Source of the DNA: Penium margaritaceum
Lineage: Eukaryota; Streptophyta; Zygnematophyceae; Desmidiales; Peniaceae
DNA length: 64,000 bases
Reading direction: 5' to 3'
Assembly (NCBI GenBank): GCA_023375785.1
Contig: SZWC01001570.1
Location: 120,312 to 184,311 of the forward strand
Shown here: positions 56,601 through 64,000 of the stretch, piece after piece
Layout: the number at the start of each line of letters is the position of its first letter
Numbering within the stretch: position 1 is the stretch's first letter
Made by a program: the position numbers and the translations under genes
The notes under the pieces: generated by a model
What the model was told of the DNA's origin: nothing
What the model saw: only the letters and a program-made list of their open reading frames with translations
Databases searched by the model: none

Positions 56601-59600
56601 AGCAAGCTACAGAAAAGTGGAGCAAGCCAGACAAGGGTGGAGCAAGGCATAAAAAGGTGGAGCAAGCCAGAGGAAGGTGGAGCAAGGCAAAGAACGGTGG
56701 AGAAAGGCAGGGAAAACAGGAGAATGCCACAGAGCAATGGAGCAAGCCAATGAGCAGTAGAGCAAGCCAGGGAAAGTTGGACCAAGCCAGAGAAAGGTGG
56801 AGCAATAAAGAAAAATGTGGAACATGCCAGGGAAAGGTGGAGCAAGCCAGGGAAAGGTCGAGCAAGCCAGAGAAAGGTATAGCGAGCCAGGGAAAGGTGG
56901 GGCAAGCCAAAGAAAGGTGGAGAACGCCAGGGAGAGGTGGAAAAAGCCAGTGAAAGGTGGAGCAAGCCAGAGAACAGTGGACCAAGCCAAAGAAAGGTGG
57001 AGCAAGCCAGGGAAAGGTGGAGCAAGCCAGAGAAAGGCGGATCAAGCCAGAGGATGGTGGGCCATGCTGGAGAACGCTGGAGCAAGCCAGAGAGAGGTTG
57101 AACAAGCTAGTTAAATGTGCAGCAAGCCAGAGATTGGTGGAGCAAGCCAGAGAAAGGTGGAGAAAGCCAGATAAAGGTAGAGCAAGCCAGAGAAAGGTGG
57201 AGCAAGCCAGAGAAAGGTGAAGCAAGACAGACAAAGGTGGAGGAAACCAGAGAACGGTAGAGCAACCCAGAGAAAGGTGGAGCAAGCCATAGAAAGGTGC
57301 AGCAAGCCAGGGAAAGCTGGAGCAAGCCAGAGAATGGTGGAGCAAGCCAGAGAATGGTGGAGTAAGCTAGAGAACAATAGAGTAAGCCAGAGAAGGGCAC
57401 AGCAAGACAGAGAAAGGTGAAGCAAGTCAGAGAATGGTAGAGCAAGCAAGAGAAAGGTGGAGAAAGCTAGAGAAAGATGGAGCAAGCGATAGAAATTTGA
57501 GGATGCCAGAGAAGGACGGAGCAGGCTAGAGAAAGGTGGAGAAAGCCGGAGAAAGGTGGAGCAAGTCAGGGAAAGGTGGCGCAAGTCAGAGAACGGTGGA
57601 GCAAGCCAAAGAAAGGTGGAGTAAGCCAGAGAATGGTGGAGCAAGCGAGATAAAGGTTGAGCAAGCCAGGGAAAGGTGGAGAAAGCCAGAGAAATGTGGA
57701 GCAAGCTAGAGAAAGGTGGAGCAAGTCATGGAAAGGTGGGGCAAGCCAGACACAGGTGGAGTAAGCCAGAGATCGGTGGAGCAAGCCAGAAAATGACGGA
57801 GCAAGTCAGAGAACGGCGGAGCAAGCTAGGGAAAGGGGGAGCAAGCCAGAGAAAGGTGGAGGAAGCTAGGTAAAGTGGAGCAAGTCAGAGAAAGGTGGAG
57901 CAAGTCAGAGAACGGCGGAGCAAGCTAGGGAAAGGGGGAGCAAGCCAGAGAAAGGTGGAGGAAGCTAGGTAAAGTGGAGCAAGTCAGAGAAAGGTGGAGC
58001 AAGCCAGAAAAAGGTGGAGCGAGCAAGGGAACAGTGGAGCAAGCCAGAGAATAGTAGAAGAACCAAGAGAACAGTGGAGCATGTTAGAGAATGGTTGCGC
58101 AAGCCAAACAAAGCAGGAGCAAGCCAGAGAACGGTGGAGCAAGCCAGAGAATAGTAGAAGAACCAAGAGAACAGTGGAGCATGTTAGAGAATGGTTGCGC
58201 AAGCCAAACAAAGCAGGAGCAAGCCAGAGAACGGTGGAGATGGTCAGAGAGCATTGGAGCAAGCCAGAGTGCAGTGGAGAAATCCAGAGAACGGTCCGGC
58301 AAACCAGAGAATGGTGGATCAAGCCAGAAAGAGGTGGAGCAAGCCATAGAGTGTGGAACAAGTCAAAGAAGGAGGCAGAGAACAATGGAGCAAGCAAGAA
58401 AAAGGAGAAGCAAGCCAAAGGAAGGTGGAGCATGTCAAAGAAAGGTGGAGCAAGCCATGGAACGTTGGAGCAAGCAAGAGAACGGTGGAGGAAGACAGAG
58501 GACGTTGGAGCAAGCCACAGAACAGTGGAGCAAGCCAGAGAAAGTTGGAGCAAGGCATAAAAAAGTGGAACAAGCCAGGGAAAGGTGGAGCAAGCCAGAG
58601 AACGTTGGAGCAAGGCAGGGAAAAGTGGAGCAAGCCAGATATCAATAAAGCAAGCCAGAGAGCAGTGGAGAAAGCCAGGGAAAGATGGACCAAGCCAAAG
58701 AAAGGTGGAAAAATCCAGAGAGATGTGGAGCATGCCAGGGAATGGTGGAGCAAGCCAGGGAAAGGTCGAGCAAGCCAGAGAAAGATAAAGCAAGCCAGGG
58801 AAAGATGGGGCAAGCCAAAGAAAAGTGGAGCAAGCGAGGGAAAGATGGAGCAAGCAAGAGAAAGGTGGAGCAAGCCAGTAAAAGGCAGAACAAGCCAGAA
58901 AACAGTGAAGCAAGCCTGAGAAAGGTGGAGTAAGCCGGGGAAAGGTGAAGTGGGCTTGAGTTAGGTGGATCAAGCCAGAGAACGGTGGAATAAGCTGGAG
59001 AACACTGGAGCAAGCCAGAGAATAGTGGAGTAAGCCAGAGAGAGTTGAAGCAAGCTAGTGAAAGGTGCACCAAGCCTGAGATTGGTGGAGCAACCCAGAA
59101 AACGGTGGAGCAAGCCAGAAAAAGGTGGAGCAACCGAGATAAAGGTAGAGCAAGCCAGAGAAAGGTGGAGTAATGCAGAGGAAGTTGGAGCAAGCCAGGG
59201 AAAGGTGGAGAAAGCCGGAGAACAGTGGAGCAACCCAGAAAACGGTGGAGCAAGCCAGAAAAAGGTGGAGCAACCGAGATAAAGGTAGAGCAAGCCAGAG
59301 AAAGGTGGAGTAATGCAGAGGAAGTTGGAGCAAGCCAGGGAAAGGTGGAGAAAGCCGGAGAACAGTGGAGCAACCCAGCGACAGGTGCAGCAAGCCAGAA
59401 AAAGGTGGAGCAAGCCATACAAAGGTAAAGCAAGCCAGAGAACGGTGGAGCAAGCCGTAGAAAGGAGGAGCAATCCACAGAATGGTGGAGCAAACCAGAG
59501 AAAGGTTGAGCAAACCAGAGAACAGTGGAGCAAGTTAGAAAACGGTCGAGCAAGCCAGGGAAAGGTGGAGCAAGCCGGAGAATGTAGAGTAAGTCAGAGA

Positions 59601-62600
59601 AAGGTGGACTAAGCCAGAGAACGGTAGAGCAAGCTGGAGAAATGTCGAGCAAGCCAGAAGAAGGTGGAGCAAGCTAAACAACGGTGGAGCAAGCCAAATA
59701 ATAGCGGAGCAAGCCAGAGAGAGGTGGAGCAAGCAAGAGCAAGGTGTAGCAAGCCAGGAAAAGGTTGAGCACGCCAGAGAAAAATGGAGCAAGCCAGAGA
59801 AAGGTGGAGCAAGCAAGAGAATGGTTAAGCAAGTCAAAGAACGGTGGAGCAAGCAAGAGAACGGTGGAGCAAGCCAGACAAAGGTGGAGTAAGATAGAGA
59901 TAGGCACAGCAAGCCAGAGTAAGGTCGAGCAAGCCAGAGAAAGGTGGAGCAAGCAAAAGAAAGCTGGAGCAAACCAGAAAATGGTGGAGCAAGCCAGTGA
60001 AAGGCTGAGCTAAGCCAGGGAAAGGTGGAGAAAGCCAGAGAAAGGTGGAGCAAGCCAGAGACAGGTGGAGTAAGCCTGGGAACGTTTAAGCAAGCCAGGG
60101 AACAGTGGAGCAAGGCAGGGAACGGTGGAGCAAGCCAGAGAAAGGTGGAGCAAGCCAGGGAAAGGTGGACCAAGACAGAGAAAGGTGGTACAAGCGAGAG
60201 AAAGGTGGTGCAAACTAGGGAAAGGCTAAGCAAGCCAATAAAAGGTAGAGCCAGCAGGGGAAATTGTAGCAAGCTAGAGAAAGGTGGAGTAGGCCAGGGA
60301 AAGGTGGAGCAAGCCAGAGAACGGTGGAGCAAACCAGAGAACGGTGGAGCAGGCAAGAGAAAGCTAAAGCAAGCCAGAGAAAGGTGGAGCATGACAGGGA
60401 AAGGTGGAGCAAGCGAGGGAAAGGTGGAGCAAGCCAGAGATCTGTAGAGCAAGCCAGAGAAAGGTGGAGCAAGCCAGAGAATAGTGAAGCAAGCCAGAGA
60501 AAGGTGGAGCAGGGCAGAGGAGGGTGGAGCAAGCAAGAGAAAAGTGGAGCAAGCCAGAGAAAGGTGGAGTAAGCCAGGGAAAGGTGGAGCAAGCCAGGAA
60601 ACGGTGGAGCACACCAGAGAACGGTGGAGCAAACCAGAGGAAGAATGAGCAAGCCAGAGAAAGGTGAAGAAAATAAAATAATGGTGGAGCAAGCCAGAAA
60701 AGGTGGTGCAAGCCAGAGAACGGTGGAGCCAGCCAGAAAACAGTAGAACAAGCCATAGAAAGGTGGAGAAATCCAGGGAAAGGTGGAGCAAGCTAGAGAA
60801 CAAAGGAGCAAGTCAGAGAAAGATGATGCAAGCCAGAGAACATGGGAGCAAGCCAGAATAAGGTGGGGCAAGCCAGAGAAAGGTGGAGCAAGCCAGAGAA
60901 AGGTTGAGCAAGCCAGGGAAAGGTGAAGCAAGTCAGGGAAAGGTGGAGCAATCCAGAGAAAGGTGGAGCAAGCCAGAGAAAGGTGGAGCAAGCCAGAGAA
61001 AGGTTGAGCAAGCCAGGGAAAGGTGAAGCAAGTCAGGGAAAGGTGGAGCAATCCAGAGAAAGGTGGAGCAAGCAATAGAATGGTGGAGTAAGCGAGAGAA
61101 AGGTAGAGCAAGACAGCGAATGGTTGAGCAAGCCAGGGAAAGGTGGAGCAAGCCAGGGCAAGGCGGAGCAAGCCAGGGAAAGTTGGAGCAAGCCAGAGAA
61201 AGGTGGAGCAAGCCACAGAAAGGTGGAGCAAGCAAGAGAATGGTGTAGCAATCCAGAGAACAGTAGGGCAAATTAGAGAGCGGTGGAGCAAGCCAGAGAA
61301 CGGTGAAGCAAGCCAGAGAAAGGTGGAACAAGCTAGAGAAAGGTGGAGTTAGCCAGGGAAAGATGGAGCAAGCCAGAGAACGGTGGAGCAAGCCAGAGAA
61401 CGGTGAAGCAAGCCAGAGAAAGGTGGAACAAGCTAGAGAAAGGTGGAGTTAGCCAGGGAAAGATGGAGCAAGCCAGAGAACGGTGGAGCAAGTCAGAAAA
61501 CGGTCGAGCAAGCCAGAGAAAGATGGAGCAAGACAGGAAAAAGTGGAGCAAGCAAGAGAACGATTGAGTAAGCCAGTGAAAGGCGGGGTAAGCGAGAGAA
61601 CGGCGGAGAAAGCTATAGAAAGGTGGAGCAAGCCAGAGAAAGGTGAATCAAGCCAGGGAAAGGTGGAGGAAGCCAGAGAACTGTGGAGCAAGTCAGAGAA
61701 AGGTGGAGTAAGCTAAAGAACGGTTGAGCAAGCCAGAGAAAGGTGAATCAAGCCAGGGAAAGGTGGAGGAAGCCAGAGAACTGTGGAGCAAGTCAGAGAA
61801 AGGTGGAGTAAGCTAAAGAACGGTTGAGCAAGCCAGAGAAAAGTTGAACAAGCTAGAGTGAAGGTGAGAAAGCCAGAGAAAGGTGGAGCAAGCTAGAGAA
61901 AGGTGGAGCAAGTCATGGAAAGGTGGAGCAAGCCAGAGACAGGTGGAGTAAGCGAGAGACTGGTGGAGCCAGCCAGAAAAAGGTGCAGCAAGCCGGAGAA
62001 GGGTAGAGCAAGCTAGGGTTTCCTGGAGCAAGCCAGAGAAAGGTAAAGCAAGCCATCGAAAGGTGGAGCAAATCAGTGTAAGGTTGAGCAAGCCAGAGAA
62101 AGCTGTAGCAAGGAAGAGAACAGTGGAGCAAGCCAGAAAATGGTATGGCAAGCAAGAGAACGGTAACTCAGGCTAGAAAACGGTGGAGCAAGCCAGAGAA
62201 AGGAGGAGCAAGCCGGAGAAAGGTGAGGCAAGCCAAGGAAAGGTGGAGAAAGCCAGAAAAGGTGGAGCAAGGCAAAGAAACTTGGAGCAAGCCTAAAAAA
62301 GGTGGAGCAAGCCAGGGAAATGTTGAGCAAGCCAGAGAAAAGTAGATCAAGCCAGAGAACGGGGGAACAAGCCACAGAATGCTGGAGCAAGCCAGATAAT
62401 AGTGGAGCAAGCCATAGAGAGGTGAAGCAAGCCAGAGATTGATGGAGCAAGCAAGAGAACGGTGGAGTAGGGCACAGAAAGGTGGAGCAAGCCAGATAAA
62501 GGTAGAGCAAGCCAGAGAAAGGTGGAGCAAGCCAGAGAAAGGTGAAGCAAGCCAGGGAAAGGTAGAGCAAGCCACAGAACGGTGGAGCAACCCATAGAAA

Positions 62601-64000
62601 GGTAGAGCAAGCCAGATAAAGGTGGAGCAAGCCAGAGAAAGGTGGAGCAAGCCAGAGAAAGGTGAAGCAAGCCAGGGAAAGGTAGAGCAAGCCACAGAAC
62701 GGTGGAGCAACCCATAGAAAGGTAGAGCAAGCCAGATAAAGGTGGAGCAAGCCAGGCAAAGGTGGAGCAAGCCAGAGAACGATGGATCAAGCCTCAGAAA
62801 GGTAGAGTAAGCCAGAGAATGGTAGAGTAAAACAGAGAAAGGTAGAACAAGACAGAAAAAGGTGAAGCCAGCCAGAGATTGGTAGAGCAAGCCAGAAGGT
62901 GAAGCAAGCTAGAGAAAGGTGGAGCAAGCCGGAGAAATGTGGAGCAAGCAAGAGAACGGTGGAGCGAGTTGCAGAACGGTCAAGCTAGCCAGAGAAAGGT
63001 GGAGCAAGCCAGGAAAAGGTGGCGCAAGCCAGAGAATGGTGGAGCAAGCCAGTGAAAGGTGGAGTAAGCCAGAGAACGCTGGAGGAAGCTAGAGAAAGGT
63101 GCAGCAAGTCATGGAAAGGTGGAGCAAGCCAGAGACAGATGGAGTAAGCCAGAGATTGGTGAAGCAAGCCAGAAAAAGGTGGAGCAAGCCAGAGAACAGT
63201 GGAGCAAGCTAGGGATAGGTTGAGCAAGCCAGACAAAGGTGGAGCAAGCCAGGGAAAGGTGGAGCAAGTCAGGGAAAGGTGGAGCAAGCCAGAGAAAGGT
63301 AGAGCAAGCAAGAGAACAGTGGAGCAATCCAGAAAACAGTAGAGGAAGCGAAAGAACGTTGGAGCGAGCCAAAGAATGGTGGATCAATCCAGAGAAAGGA
63401 GGAGCAAGCCGGAAGAAGGTGGGGCAAGTAGAGGAATGTGGCGAAAGCCAGAAACATTCGAGCAAGGCAGAGAAATGTAGAACAAGCCTGAGGAAGGTGG
63501 AGCAAGCCAGAGAACGGCGGAGGATTCAAGAGAACGATGGAGCAAACCAGAGAACAGTAGAGCAAGCCAGAGAAAGGAGAAGCAAGCCGGAGAACAGTGG
63601 AGCAAGCCAGAGAACGGCCGAGCAAACCAGAGAATGGTGGAGCAAGCCGGAAAAAGGTGGAGCAGGCCATAGAAAGGTGGAACAAGAAAAAGAAGAAGGA
63701 GCCAGAGAACAATGGAGCAAGCCAGAGAAAGGAGAAGTAAGCCAAAGACAGGTATAGCAAGCCAAAGAAAGGTCGAGCTAGCCATGGAACGTTGGATCAA
63801 GCACGAGAACCGTGGAGCAAGACAGAGGACGTTGGAGCAAGCCAGAGAAAGGTGGAGCAAGGCATGAAAAGGTGGAGCAAGCCAGAGAAAGGTGAAGCAA
63901 GCCAGAGAACGGTGGAGCAAGGCATGAAAAGGTGGAGCAAGCCAGAGAAAGGTGAAGCAAGCCAGAGAACGGTGGAGCAAGGCCGGGAAAAGTAGAGCAA
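53635..64000 (+). repeat. 20-bp minisatellite array, runs off the window
   Basis: About 518 units, same orientation as the other arrays, continuing past the window end. Two-copy blocks include 55141 with 55281 and 59101 with 59241 (offset 140), 61701 with 61801 (offset 100), 62581 with 62701 (offset 120) and a 60-bp pair at the end (63841 with 63901). No unrelated insertion is visible except a few odd units near 55575-55610. Long frames on both strands are repeat artefacts. Confidence 0.95.

Overview
This is a 64-kb stretch of nuclear DNA from a plant or streptophyte alga. It is almost entirely repeats, and I see no confident host protein-coding gene. The lineage call rests on two primer-binding sites. 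One LTR family carries a TGGTATCAGAGC site, typical of plant elements, and three Copia elements carry a 12-15 base match to the anticodon arm of the plant initiator tRNA-Met. A repeat-rich charophyte such as Chara would fit, but that is inference. Three N tracts (17478-17689, 36733-37414, 47979) show a draft assembly.

Layout: 1-1470 is the only mostly non-repetitive part. It holds a 53-bp tandem duplication, a degenerate tRNA-like sequence, a TATA motif, several small hairpins and one weak exon-like reading frame. From 1471 to 16843 runs a satellite of about 191-bp monomers. It is interrupted by a 692-bp MITE-like element with TA target duplications (5466-6157) and by an LTR-bearing Copia element on the minus strand (9329-15720). 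From 16844 an LTR family (called LTR-B here) and a 20-bp minisatellite (unit close to ggtggagcaagccagagaaa) take over. The 20-bp arrays fill 17371-30999, 34793-36657, 37415-37847, 44794-47549 and 53635-64000. Set into them are a non-autonomous LTR-B element (31000-34792), LTR-B fragments, an inverted diverged patch of the 191-bp satellite (38426-38927), a plus-strand LTR-B 5' part (38928-about 40670), a 14-bp minisatellite (40670-41860), a truncated Copia (about 42030-44793) and a Copia with both LTRs (47550-53634).

Most striking: (1) three Copia elements whose primer site matches the inside of initiator tRNA-Met, as in Drosophila copia, while the neighbouring LTR-B family uses the ordinary 3'-end site; (2) a 20-bp satellite whose unit length is not a multiple of three and whose consensus has no stop codon on either strand, so very long empty reading frames arise in all six frames; (3) 19 identical copies of a 60-bp higher-order unit, plus many two-copy blocks with offsets of 100, 120 or 140 bp; (4) LTR elements that all lie in the same direction relative to the 20-bp unit, two of them at the same register (GAGCA). 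The window reads as a heterochromatin-like block built by satellite expansion and nested retrotransposon insertion.
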